Assembly (NCBI GenBank): GCA_016709445.1
Contig: JADJMV010000006.1
Coordinates: 1-64,000 of the forward strand
DNA from: Phycisphaerales bacterium
GTDB lineage: Bacteria > Planctomycetota > Phycisphaerae > Phycisphaerales > UBA1924
Reading direction: 5' to 3'
DNA: 64,000 nucleotides
In this document: piece by piece, positions 55,106-63,547 of the stretch
How positions within the stretch are numbered: position 1 is the first letter of the stretch
Layout of the letters: each line of letters starts with the position of its first letter
Notes under the pieces: generated by a model
What the model saw: only the letters and a program-made list of their open reading frames with translations
Told to the model about the DNA's origin: nothing
Database searches by the model: none
Made by a program: the position numbers and the translations under genes

Positions 55106-55651
55106 GTGAGAATCCGTGCTGACAAATTGAAGCGATTGAGCGAGCAGACGGGCATCGGCGCCGAGGAGCTTGCCTCCGCCGTCGAACGCACCGGCCTGAC
55201 CGGCGTTCGCGCCATCTCCGCCGTCAAGAACTGGATGGCCGGGCGCGACCACCCCCGCTGCAAGGCCCGCGACATCGCCGCCCTGGCCCAGGCCCTGGGC
55301 TGCGAGGTCCGCGATCTGGCCAAGTTCACCAGCGAGGTCAACTTCCACCGGGGGAGCGACCGCAAGGCCCGTCTCATCGTGGACCTGGTCCGCGGCCGCT
55401 CCGCCGACGAGGCCCTCACCATCCTGACCTTCGCCCCTCAGCGGGCGGCGGTGAACGTCAAGAAGGCCCTCGCCGCCGCCGTCGCCGACGCCGAGCTCGC
55501 CGACGCCGACGTGGGTGAGCTCATCGTCTCCGAGGTCGCCGTGGATACCGCCACGCCGATCAAGCGGTTCCAGCCCAAAGACCGTGGCCGGGCCCACCCC
55601 ATCCTCAAGCGGCAGTCGCACATCACGGTCAGCGTGCAGGAGCGTGACTAA
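55106..55651 (+). CDS. rplV: 50S ribosomal protein L22 with N-terminal XRE-like helix-turn-helix domain
   Basis: A 181-residue L22, against about 110-120 usually. Residues about 75-181 are L22 proper: DRKARLIVDLVRGRSADEAL, LTFAPQRAAVNVKKALAAAV, KRFQPKDRGRAHPILKRQSH and ITVSVQERD. Residues 1-75 resemble a Cro/XRE DNA-binding domain: LKRLSEQTGIGAEELASAV, a turn with RAISAVKNWMAGRDHPRC, and KARDIAALAQALGCEVRDLA, matching the usual pattern of helix 2-3 and a closing LGV...L helix. The GTG at 55106 has GAGGG upstream, and only 24 bases separate it from rpsS, so the extension is translated. No alternative start fits at the L22 boundary. It may bind DNA or RNA. See finding. Confidence 0.9.
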   Translation: MRIRADKLKRLSEQTGIGAEELASAVERTGLTGVRAISAVKNWMAGRDHPRCKARDIAALAQALGCEVRDLAKFTSEVNFHRGSDRKARLIVDLVRGRSADEALTILTFAPQRAAVNVKKALAAAVADAELADADVGELIVSEVAVDTATPIKRFQPKDRGRAHPILKRQSHITVSVQERD

Positions 55652-56362
55652 ATGGGACAAAAGACCCACCCATTCGGCCTCAGGCTTGGCATCACCGAGG
55701 CGCACCGCTCCCGCTGGTACGCCCCGAAGGCCCTCTACGGCGAGCTCCTCGTCGAGGACGAGCGCATCCGCAAGTACCTCGACAAGCGGCTCAACCGCAC
55801 GCCACCCTCGGCCGCGGTGTCTGATATCCACATCGAGCGCACCCGCGAGGAGCTCAAGATCATCATCCGCACGGCCCGGCCGGGCCTGGTGATCGGCCCC
55901 AAGGGCGCCGAGGTCGAGCGGATTACGCAGGAGCTGACCTACATGACCGGGCGCAAGGTCGCGATCTCGATCGTCGAGATCAAGCAGCCCGACATGGACG
56001 CCCAGCTTGTCGCCGAGAGTGTGGCCGAGCAGCTCAACAAGCGTGCCGCGTTCCGTCGCGTCGTCAAGATGCGGGCCGACTCGGTCATGCAGGCCGGCGC
56101 CAAGGGCGTCAAGATCCAGATCTCCGGGCGCCTGGGCGGGGCCGAGATGAGCCGCACGCTCGATGTCCGGCTCGGGTCGCTCCCGCTCTCGACGCTGCAG
56201 GCCAACATCAACTACGGCTTCGCCGAGGCGATCACGACCTACGGCGTGATCGGGGCGAAGGTGTGGATCTACAAGGGGATGTACGGCGAGGAGCCGCAGC
56301 GCGAGGAGGAGCCCGAGTCGCGTGCGGCCGGCGCCCGGCCCCGCGCCCGAGGGCGTCGATAG
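55652..56362 (+). CDS. rpsC: 30S ribosomal protein S3
   Basis: A 236-residue S3 at the mRNA entry. MGQKTHPFGLRLGITEAHRS, LKIIIRTARPGLVIGPKGAE (KH domain GxxG) and RVVKMRADSVMQAGAKGVKI, then QISGRLGGAEMSR. The last about 25 residues are Arg/Glu-rich (EEPESRAAGARPRARGRR). ATG follows directly on the rplV stop. Confidence 0.95.
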   Translation: MGQKTHPFGLRLGITEAHRSRWYAPKALYGELLVEDERIRKYLDKRLNRTPPSAAVSDIHIERTREELKIIIRTARPGLVIGPKGAEVERITQELTYMTGRKVAISIVEIKQPDMDAQLVAESVAEQLNKRAAFRRVVKMRADSVMQAGAKGVKIQISGRLGGAEMSRTLDVRLGSLPLSTLQANINYGFAEAITTYGVIGAKVWIYKGMYGEEPQREEEPESRAAGARPRARGRR

Positions 56363-56422
56363 AAGAGCGTGTCGTGCGTGCGCCCGCCCGGGCGCGTTGA
56401 CGGATCGAAGGAAGGTTGAAGC

Positions 56423-56848
<426 letters not shown>

Positions 56849-56859
56849 GGGAAGCGGCG

Positions 56860-57057
56860 ATGACCAGCGAAGAACTCAAGAAGATGCGGGACGAAGAGAT
56901 CGGGATCGAGCTCAAGAGGCTGCGCGAGAAGCTGTTCACACTCCGCAGCCAGGCCGTGACCGAGAAGATCGAAGATATCTCCCAGTTCAAGAAGATCCGG
57001 CGTGACGTGGCCCGCCTGCTGACCGAGCAGCGCGCCCGCGAGATGGCCGGGGCTTGA
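56860..57057 (+). CDS. rpmC: 50S ribosomal protein L29
   Basis: A 65-residue L29, two helices: MTSEELKKMRDEEIGIELKR, then LREKLFTLRSQAVTEKIEDI and FKKIRRDVARLLTEQRARE. ATG 56860 is chosen; an in-frame codon at 56815 would overlap rplP. GAGGGAAGCGG upstream. Confidence 0.93.
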   Translation: MTSEELKKMRDEEIGIELKRLREKLFTLRSQAVTEKIEDISQFKKIRRDVARLLTEQRAREMAGA

Positions 57058-57091
57058 GCCGGGGCGGCGAGGAAGGACAGGCGGTGACCGA

Positions 57092-57382
57092 ATGAGCGAA
57101 GCTCAGACAGCAAAGTCGGATCAGGCGACGACCCGCCCCCGCCGTATCGGCGTGGTCGAGTCCGACGCGCGGACCAACACCCGCAGGGTGGCCGTGCGGT
57201 TTAAGTCCAAGCACCCCAAGTACGGCAAGTACGTCCGCCAACGGACCATCCTGCAGGTGCACGACGCGGCGAACGACTCCCACATCGGGGACATCGTCGA
57301 GGTCGAGGAGTGCCGTCCCATGTCCAGGTCCAAGACCTGGCAGCTCGTCCGGGTCGTCCGGCGTGCGGCGGGCGAGGGCTGA
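57092..57382 (+). CDS. rpsQ: 30S ribosomal protein S17
   Basis: A 96-residue S17 with OB fold: RRIGVVESDARTNTRRVAVR, FKSKHPKYGKYVRQRTILQV, HDAANDSHIGDIVEVEECRP and MSRSKTWQLVRVVRRA. The first 15 residues are an extra polar extension. Confidence 0.94.
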   Translation: MSEAQTAKSDQATTRPRRIGVVESDARTNTRRVAVRFKSKHPKYGKYVRQRTILQVHDAANDSHIGDIVEVEECRPMSRSKTWQLVRVVRRAAGEG

Positions 57383-57440
57383 TCCGTCGGGTGCGGAACG
57401 TGGTCGACACACAACGTGATGTGAAGAGGCTGGTGCCCAG

Positions 57441-57827
57441 ATGATTCAGCAAGAAACCAGGTGCGAGGTTGCCGACAACTCCGGGGCGAAGATCGCCTAC
57501 GTGATCCGCGTCTACGGCGGCTCCACACGCAGCGGCGGCTTCACCCGGCGGACCGCCGGTGTCGGTGACCGCGTGCTCGTCAGCGTCAAGAAGGCGCTCC
57601 CGGGCGCCGACGTCAAGCCCGGCGACAAGTCCAAGGCCGTCGTGGTCCGGACGGCCAAGCAGTACCGCCGGCGGGACGGCTCGTACGTCAAGTTCGACCA
57701 CAGCGCGGTCGTCCTCATCGGCGACGACGGGAACCCCAAGGGCACCCGCATCTTCGGGCCCGTCGCCCGAGAGCTCCGCGACCGCAACTATATGAAGATC
57801 GTTTCCCTCGCCTCGGAGGTGGTGTGA
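57441..57827 (+). CDS. rplN: 50S ribosomal protein L14
   Basis: A 128-residue L14. MIQQETRCEVADNSGAKIAY, VSVKKALPGADVKPGDKSKA, VVVRTAKQYRRRDGSYVKFD and GDDGNPKGTRIFGPVARELR. The usual signature region is intact. Ends just before rplX. Confidence 0.95.
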   Translation: MIQQETRCEVADNSGAKIAYVIRVYGGSTRSGGFTRRTAGVGDRVLVSVKKALPGADVKPGDKSKAVVVRTAKQYRRRDGSYVKFDHSAVVLIGDDGNPKGTRIFGPVARELRDRNYMKIVSLASEVV

Positions 57828-57828
57828 C

Positions 57829-58161
57829 ATGCCGAAGCACGTGCGTAAGGGCGATCAGGTCATCGTGACCCAGGGCGCCGACAAGGGCAAGGTCGGGGAG
57901 GTGCTCCGCGTCATCCCCAAGGAAGACCGCGTCGTTGTCCGCGGCGTCGGGGTCCGCACCCGCCACCTCAAGCCCTCCCAGCGCAACCCGCAGGGCGGCG
58001 TGATCACGCGGGAGACCCCGGTCCACATCAGCAACGTCAGCCCCGTCGTCGACGGCAAGCCGACCAGAGTTCGATTCGAGGTCCGCAAGGACGGCAGCAA
58101 GGTCCGCGTTGCGGCACGGGGCGGCAAAGAGCTCGGCGTCGTCCGCGGAGCCCGCAGGTAA
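57829..58161 (+). CDS. rplX: 50S ribosomal protein L24
   Basis: A 110-residue L24 with a KOW motif at the N-terminus: HVRKGDQVIVTQGADKGKVG, then VLRVIPKEDRVVVRGVGVRT, HLKPSQRNPQGGVITRETPV and HISNVSPVVDGKPTRVRFEV. It starts one base after the rplN stop. Confidence 0.94.
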   Translation: MPKHVRKGDQVIVTQGADKGKVGEVLRVIPKEDRVVVRGVGVRTRHLKPSQRNPQGGVITRETPVHISNVSPVVDGKPTRVRFEVRKDGSKVRVAARGGKELGVVRGARR

Positions 58162-58239
58162 CGACGACACGGCGGAGTGAGCAGCATCCGGCCCCGGCGA
58201 TATTCCGGGCCCAGCAGCCTGAAAGGGCGGGTTCAAGCG

Positions 58240-58875
58240 ATGGCGAAGGACACCAAGAAAAAGGGCGGCGGCAAGAAGGCCGAGGTGGCGGCGGACGCCC
58301 CCCTCGCCGGCGCATCGCGCCTCCGTGTGAAGTACGAGCAGGAGGTCCGGGGTGTGGTTGCCGAGAAGTTCGGCATCAAGAACCCCATGGCCCAGCCCAA
58401 GCTCGAGAAGATCACGATTAACGTCAACATGGGCCGCCACCTCGACGGCGCCAAGCTGCCTCCCAACGTGAAGCAGACCGTCATCGAGACCCTGACGACG
58501 ATCGCCGGTCAGAAGCCGGTGATCATCCGGGCCAAGAAGTCGGTCTCCAACTTCAAGGTCCGCGAGGGCTACGAGACCGCCGCGCTCGTCACCATCCGCC
58601 GCGACAGGATGTGGCACTTCCTCGACCGCCTCGTCAACCTGGTCACCCCCCGTATCAAGGACTTCCGGGGCCTCTCCCGCAAGGGCTTCGATCGGCAGGG
58701 CAACTACTCGATGGGGCTCAGCGAGCAGGGCGTGTTCCCCGAGATCAACATGGCCGAGGTGCAGTTCACGCACGGGATGAACGTGAACCTCTCCTTCGCC
58801 AATTCCAATCCCGAGTTGAGCACCTTCGTGCTCGAGCAGCTCGGCATGCCGTTCACCAAGGTCGGAGAGAACTGA
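58240..58875 (+). CDS. rplE: 50S ribosomal protein L5
   Basis: A 211-residue L5, binds 5S rRNA. The first about 30 residues are an unusual Lys/Gly/Ala-rich extension (MAKDTKKKGGGKKAEVAADA). The core has LRVKYEQEVRGVVAEKFGIK, KPVIIRAKKSVSNFKVREGY, IKDFRGLSRKGFDRQGNYSM and GLSEQGVFPEINMAEVQFTH. ATG 58240 is used; an in-frame codon at 58177 is possible but has a poor context. Confidence 0.93.
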   Translation: MAKDTKKKGGGKKAEVAADAPLAGASRLRVKYEQEVRGVVAEKFGIKNPMAQPKLEKITINVNMGRHLDGAKLPPNVKQTVIETLTTIAGQKPVIIRAKKSVSNFKVREGYETAALVTIRRDRMWHFLDRLVNLVTPRIKDFRGLSRKGFDRQGNYSMGLSEQGVFPEINMAEVQFTHGMNVNLSFANSNPELSTFVLEQLGMPFTKVGEN

Positions 58876-58936
58876 GCGCGGCCCAACCCCGCGCCCCGCG
58901 ATCGACGCGGGCAGACAGACGCAAAAGGTTCAAGGT

Positions 58937-59122
58937 ATGACAACCAAGGCCCAGGTCGCCAAATCCAACCGGACCCCCAAATTCTCCACCCGCAAGGTGC
59001 GTCGGTGCGAACTCACCGGCCGCGCGCGGGCGGTTTACCGCAAGTTCCGTATCAGCCGCATCATGCTCAGGAAGCTCGCCCTGGAGGGCAAGATCCCCGG
59101 AATGCGGAAGGCGAGCTGGTGA
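58937..59122 (+). CDS. rpsN: 30S ribosomal protein S14, short zinc-less form
   Basis: A 61-residue S14 of the short (type Z) length: TTKAQVAKSNRTPKFSTRKV, RRCELTGRARAVYRKFRISR, and LRKLALEGKIPGMRKASW. Type Z proteins normally coordinate zinc with two CxxC pairs; here only one cysteine remains (RRCELTG), and the second pair position reads ISRIM. So it has the short architecture without the zinc site, and presumably does not need zinc. Confidence 0.93.
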   Translation: MTTKAQVAKSNRTPKFSTRKVRRCELTGRARAVYRKFRISRIMLRKLALEGKIPGMRKASW

Positions 59123-59171
59123 TCCCGAGTTTTCGCAAGGCAGTCAACCACGCAGTAGGCGGTGACAAACG

Positions 59172-59570
59172 ATGGCGCTGAGTGATCCAATCGCGGACAT
59201 GCTGACCCGGATTCGTAACGCGGTGCGCAACCGCGCGAAGACCGTGAACGTCCTCAACAGCAAGGTCAACCGGGGCATCGCCTCGGTCCTGCAGACCGAG
59301 GGCTACATCTCGAGCTTCGACACCGTCGAGGATGGCCACCAGGGCCTCATCCGGGTGCAGCTCAAGTACGGGCCTACGGGCGAGCCGGTCATCAACCGTC
59401 TCACCCGGCAGAGCAAGCCCGGCTGCCGCAGGTATACGAAGGTCGACGACCTGCCCCGCCCCGTTCAGGGTCTCGGCATCGCCGTTGTCTCGACCAGCAT
59501 GGGTGTGCTGAGCGACCGCAAATGCCGCACCGAGCGTGTCGGCGGCGAGCTGCTCTGCACGGTGGAATAG
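59172..59570 (+). CDS. rpsH: 30S ribosomal protein S8
   Basis: A 132-residue S8: LSDPIADMLTRIRNAVRNRA, VNRGIASVLQTEGYISSFDT, GLIRVQLKYGPTGEPVINRL and IAVVSTSMGVLSDRKCRTER with GGELLCTVE, the standard C-terminal RNA-binding segment. In E. coli S8 represses spc translation at L5; whether that holds here is unknown. Confidence 0.95.
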   Translation: MALSDPIADMLTRIRNAVRNRAKTVNVLNSKVNRGIASVLQTEGYISSFDTVEDGHQGLIRVQLKYGPTGEPVINRLTRQSKPGCRRYTKVDDLPRPVQGLGIAVVSTSMGVLSDRKCRTERVGGELLCTVE

Positions 59571-59634
59571 GAACGTCTCAAGGACTGGAATCCCCGCCCC
59601 GGGCAGCCCCCGCGGCCGGACGATGAGGACAGCC

Positions 59635-60186
59635 ATGTCGAGGATCGGAAAGAAGCCCGTCAGCATCCCGGGCAACGTCAAGGTCGCCGTCGCCGGCGGC
59701 TCGCTCAAGGTCGACGGCCCCAAGGGCTCGCTCGCCATCAACCTGCGCCCCGAGGTCAAGGTGGAGTGGAACGAGGGCGCCCGCGAGGTCCACTGCTCCA
59801 TCGACCAGGCCGATATGGAGAACCGCGCCGCCCGGGCCTACTGGGGCATGACGCGGGCCCTCATCCAGAACATGGTCGACGGCGTCACCAAGGGCTACGA
59901 AAAGACCATGGAAGTCGTCGGCGTCGGTTGGGGCGCCCAGTTGGTCGGCAAGCAACTCAAGCTCCAGCTCGGGTACGCCAGCCCCGTCATGATGGATATC
60001 CCCGCCGGGATTACCGTCGGCGTCGAGAAGCAGATCGTCAAGATCAGCGGGGCCGACAAGCAGGCCGTCGGACAGTTCGCCGCCGCCATGCGGGCAAAGC
60101 GCAAGCCCGAGCCCTACAACGGCAAGGGCGTCAAGTACCAGGAAGAAACCATCCGCCGCAAGCAGGGCAAGCAGTTCGGCGCCTAA
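59635..60186 (+). CDS. rplF: 50S ribosomal protein L6
   Basis: A 183-residue L6: MSRIGKKPVSIPGNVKVAVA, LKVDGPKGSLAINLRPEVKV, WGMTRALIQNMVDGVTKGYE and the C-terminal PEPYNGKGVKYQEETIRRKQ signature. ATG 59635 with GAGGA upstream; an ATG at 59623 is in frame. Confidence 0.95.
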   Translation: MSRIGKKPVSIPGNVKVAVAGGSLKVDGPKGSLAINLRPEVKVEWNEGAREVHCSIDQADMENRAARAYWGMTRALIQNMVDGVTKGYEKTMEVVGVGWGAQLVGKQLKLQLGYASPVMMDIPAGITVGVEKQIVKISGADKQAVGQFAAAMRAKRKPEPYNGKGVKYQEETIRRKQGKQFGA

Positions 60187-60220
60187 GCACCACCGGCACC
60201 GCCGTTCGAGGAAAGTCGAT

Positions 60221-60586
60221 ATGGACAGCCAGAAAGTCAAGCAGGTCCGCCGCACCCGGCGTCGAGCGGGCATCCGCAAGCGCGTCATCGGCACCCCCGA
60301 GCGCCCGCGCCTCTGCGTGTACAAGTCGCTCAACCACGTCTACGCGCAGATCGTCGACGATCTCGCGGGGCGGACCATCACCTCCGCCTCCACGCGGGAC
60401 AAGGCGTTCGGCGCCTCCAGCGGGACCGGAAACACCGCCGCCGCCGAGGCCATCGGTTCTCTCATCGCCCAGAAGGCCAAGGCCGCGGGCATTTCCAGCG
60501 TCGCCTTCGATCGGGGCGGCTTCCGTTTCCACGGCCGCGTGAAGGCCCTCGCCGACGCCGCCCGCAAGGGCGGGCTGGAGTTCTAA
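60221..60586 (+). CDS. rplR: 50S ribosomal protein L18
   Basis: A 121-residue L18, binds 5S rRNA: VRRTRRRAGIRKRVIGTPER, PRLCVYKSLNHVYAQIVDDL, and SVAFDRGGFRFHGRVKALAD. Normal length. GAGGAAAG precedes ATG. Confidence 0.95.
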   Translation: MDSQKVKQVRRTRRRAGIRKRVIGTPERPRLCVYKSLNHVYAQIVDDLAGRTITSASTRDKAFGASSGTGNTAAAEAIGSLIAQKAKAAGISSVAFDRGGFRFHGRVKALADAARKGGLEF

Positions 60587-60632
60587 AGTCCCGGAGTCAC
60601 CCGCCCCGCAAGGGGCATCGAGGCGTTGATCC

Positions 60633-61385
60633 ATGTCGCAGATGATCGAAGAGCAGGGTTCGGGGTTCGAGACGCAGACGCTCGGGATCTTCCGGACGTC
60701 CGCGACCGTGAAGGGCGGCCGTCGCTTTAGCTTCGGCGCGCTCGTGGTCTGCGGCGATGGCAAGGGCCGCGTCGGCTACGGCCACGGCAAGTCCAAGGAA
60801 GTCCCCTCAGCCGTCGAGAAGGCCGAAAAGGCCGCACGCCGGGCCCTCGTCCGCGTGCCGCGCGTCGGCTCCACCATCCCCCACGAGGTCGAGGGTCGGT
60901 TCGGCGCCAGCCGCGTCCGCCTCATCCCCGCCTCCCCGGGAACCGGTGTCATCGCCGGCGGCACCGTGCGGGCTGTTCTCGAGTCCGCGGGCGTCACCGA
61001 TTGTCTCACCAAGTGCTACGGCTCGACCAACCGGATCAATACCATCCGCGCCGTCTTTGATGGACTCACCCGCCTCCGCGGGCGCGAGGCCGTCGAGCAG
61101 GTCCGGGGCATGGAACTCGGAGTGACCCTGATCGAGAGCAAGATCGAGAAGGGCTCCAGGTTCATGCCCAAGGCCGCGACCGGCGAGAAGATGCGGGGCC
61201 CCGTCAATACCGTCGGTCAGGATCAGCGTCGCGGCGGACGCGGCGGACGCGGCGGTGGTGGGGGCCGGGGCGGTCGGGGTGGCTATGGTGGCGGCCAAGG
61301 TGGTGGGCACGGCGGTGGCGGCCAGGGCGGAGGCCAGGCGCCGGCGAGCGCCCCCGCGACCGGCGGCGAGCCCGCGGGCCAGTGA
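60633..61385 (+). CDS. rpsE: 30S ribosomal protein S5 with Gly/Arg-rich C-terminal tail
   Basis: A 250-residue S5 (usually about 165-175). Core: RTSATVKGGRRFSFGALVVC, GDGKGRVGYGHGKSKEVPSA, RLIPASPGTGVIAGGTVRAV and LESAGVTDCLTKCYGSTNRI, then TIRAVFDGLTRLR. The core ends about residue 160-170. From about 195 the tail is RGG-like (RRGGRGGRGG repeats with HGGGGQGGG) and ends in a Pro/Ala-rich stretch. Such tails bind RNA in other proteins. rpmD (L30), usual next gene, is absent. Confidence 0.93.
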   Translation: MSQMIEEQGSGFETQTLGIFRTSATVKGGRRFSFGALVVCGDGKGRVGYGHGKSKEVPSAVEKAEKAARRALVRVPRVGSTIPHEVEGRFGASRVRLIPASPGTGVIAGGTVRAVLESAGVTDCLTKCYGSTNRINTIRAVFDGLTRLRGREAVEQVRGMELGVTLIESKIEKGSRFMPKAATGEKMRGPVNTVGQDQRRGGRGGRGGGGGRGGRGGYGGGQGGGHGGGGQGGGQAPASAPATGGEPAGQ

Positions 61386-61462
61386 TTCCAGCCGGTCCCA
61401 GGAGGGCCGGTCGGCGAACAGAGCAATCAGCGCGGCCCCCGGGGCTGTTGGAGTGTTGAGCG

Positions 61463-62044
61463 ATGATGATTCATGATGTCACGGCCCTTGTCGGCAAGTA
61501 CAAGGATCGCAAGCGCATCGGTCGAGGCCAGGGCAGTGGCCAGGGCAAGCAGTCCGGCCGTGGCCACAAGGGCGCCGGCAGCCGGCAGGGCTACTCCCGT
61601 CGCATCGCCTTCGAGGGCGGCCAGATGCCCTACTTCCGGCGCATGCCGAAGTTTGGCTTCACGAACGCCCAGTTCAAGACCCGCTTCTTCATCGTCAACC
61701 TCGGCGACATCGTCGCCCACGACGATTTCTCCAAGGGCGGAGCCGTCAACGCCGAGACCCTCCAGAAGGCCGGCCTGCTCCGCGACAGCAGCCGCGACCT
61801 GAAGATCCTCGGCGACCTGGGAGAGGCTCAGCAGCTCAAGGTCAAGCTGACCGTCTCCGCCGCTCGCGTCACGGCCTCGGCCCGCAAGCACATCGAGGCC
61901 GCCGGGGGCTCCGTCACCGAGACCGGCACCCGCCGCGACCGCGTCCGGGGCATCGACCGCAACGCCGAGGACAAGTCGCCCAAGAATCTCACCAAGAAGC
62001 TCCGCCGCAGCGCGGGCAAGAAGAAGGCCTCCTCCGAAGCTTGA
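61463..62044 (+). CDS. rplO: 50S ribosomal protein L15
   Basis: A 193-residue L15: DRKRIGRGQGSGQGKQSGRG, HKGAGSRQGYSRRIAFEGGQ, MPYFRRMPKFGFTNAQFKTR and VKLTVSAARVTASARKHIEA. The C-terminus has about 35 extra Lys/Arg-rich residues (NLTKKLRRSAGKKKASSEA). Confidence 0.94.
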   Translation: MMIHDVTALVGKYKDRKRIGRGQGSGQGKQSGRGHKGAGSRQGYSRRIAFEGGQMPYFRRMPKFGFTNAQFKTRFFIVNLGDIVAHDDFSKGGAVNAETLQKAGLLRDSSRDLKILGDLGEAQQLKVKLTVSAARVTASARKHIEAAGGSVTETGTRRDRVRGIDRNAEDKSPKNLTKKLRRSAGKKKASSEA

Positions 62045-62131
62045 TGACCATCCCCGCCGCGCGCCCATGGGGCGGAGGGCCAAGGAGCATTCGCCGGGGC
62101 GGGGAGGCCCGCCCTGCGGGCAAGACTCGAG

Positions 62132-63529
62132 ATGATCAAGACCCTCCTCCACGTGTTCCAGGTCCGTGAACTCCGCAGCAAGCTCCTGTTCACACTGGGC
62201 ATGCTGATCGTGTACCGCATCGGATTCTGGATCCCCCTCCCCGGTGTCAACCAGGAAGAGATGGTCCGCTTCTTCCAGCAGGCAGCGCAGACCAACAGCG
62301 CCGCCGGCCGCGCCGCCCAGTACGTCGCGATCTTCTCCGGTGGATCCTTCAGCCGATCCACCATCTTCGGCCTGGGCATCATGCCCTACATCACTGCCTC
62401 GATCATCTTCCAGCTCGTCGGGTCGGTTTCTCCGACGCTCAAGAAGCTCCAGGAAGAGGGCCCGAGCGGCCGCGCCAAGGTTCAAGAGTGGACGCGCTAC
62501 GCCACCGTCGCCCTCTGTATCGTCCAGGCGGTTGGCTGGCTCGGCTATATGAAGGGCGCCGGCCTGGTCCTCCCCCAATACGGCAATAACCCCGTGTGGT
62601 GGATGACCGCGCTCACCGCGCTCACCGCCGGCACGATCTTCCTGATGTGGCTCGGTGAGCAGATCGACCGTTTCGGCATCGGCAACGGCGTCTCCCTCAT
62701 CATCACCGCCGGCATCCTCACCGGTATGCCCCGCGCCCTCGTCCACGTCTGGAGCACCTACGACCCCAGCGGTACACAGGGACTCAACGCCATCGGCGTC
62801 CTCATGCTCGCCGGAGGCTTCGTCTTCGTCGTCGGCGGCGCGGTCCTGCTCACCGTTGCCCAGCGACGCATCCCCATCCAGCAGGCCAAGCACACCCGCG
62901 GCCGCCGGGTCTACGGCGGCCAGCGCAGCTACCTGCCCCTCCGCATTAACCACTCGGGCGTCATGCCAATCATCTTCGCCAGCTCCCTCATGATCTTCCC
63001 CTCGGTCATCTTCGAGGCCATCGCCTCCGCCGCCAAGGCCCCCGGCAACGACGGATGGTGGGTCACCGCGCTCACCCGCCTCGGCGAGTGGTTCCAGATC
63101 GGCCAGTTCCCCTACGTCCTGCTCTACGTCCTCATGGTCTACTTCTTCTCCTACTTCTGGGTCACCGTCCAATTCAATCCCGAGGACATGGCCAAGCAGC
63201 TCCGCGACCACGGCTCCTTCATCCCCGGCCTCCGCCCCGGCCCCCGGACCGCCGAGTATCTCGAGGCCGTCATCGGACGCATCACCTACGTCGGCGCCGC
63301 ATTCCTATCCGTGATCGCCGTCCTCCCCATGGTCGTCAACAAGAGCCTCAACATCGACTATTCGGTCACCCAATTCCTCGGCGGCACGGGCCTGCTCATC
63401 GTCGTCAGCGTGACCCTCGACTTCCTCCAACGCATCGAGGCGAACCTCATGATGCGCAACTATGCCGGGTTCCTCGGCGGGGAAGAGGCCAAGACCTCCA
63501 CCGCACGCGTCCGCGGCCCGCGCGGCTGA
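62132..63529 (+). CDS. secY: Preprotein translocase subunit SecY
   Basis: A 465-residue inner-membrane channel with ten transmembrane helices, partner of SecE/SecG and SecA. IYRIGFWIPLPGVNQEEMVR is TM1 with plug region; GLGIMPYITASIIFQLVGSV, GNGVSLIITAGILTGMPRAL, RRVYGGQRSYLPLRINHSGV and MPIIFASSLMIFPSV are family blocks. The C-terminal FLGGEEAKTSTARVRGPRG lies in the cytoplasm. Second cytoplasmic loops carry the basic QRRIPIQQAKHTRGRR SecA/ribosome contact. Eighty-eight bases after rplO; map follows. Confidence 0.96.
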   Translation: MIKTLLHVFQVRELRSKLLFTLGMLIVYRIGFWIPLPGVNQEEMVRFFQQAAQTNSAAGRAAQYVAIFSGGSFSRSTIFGLGIMPYITASIIFQLVGSVSPTLKKLQEEGPSGRAKVQEWTRYATVALCIVQAVGWLGYMKGAGLVLPQYGNNPVWWMTALTALTAGTIFLMWLGEQIDRFGIGNGVSLIITAGILTGMPRALVHVWSTYDPSGTQGLNAIGVLMLAGGFVFVVGGAVLLTVAQRRIPIQQAKHTRGRRVYGGQRSYLPLRINHSGVMPIIFASSLMIFPSVIFEAIASAAKAPGNDGWWVTALTRLGEWFQIGQFPYVLLYVLMVYFFSYFWVTVQFNPEDMAKQLRDHGSFIPGLRPGPRTAEYLEAVIGRITYVGAAFLSVIAVLPMVVNKSLNIDYSVTQFLGGTGLLIVVSVTLDFLQRIEANLMMRNYAGFLGGEEAKTSTARVRGPRG

Positions 63530-63547
63530 CGCCGGCCCGACGCCCAC

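Noticed and set aside
61427..63211. 594-codon minus-strand frame under rplO and secY
   Set aside because: Antisense of two highly conserved genes; acidic low-complexity product.
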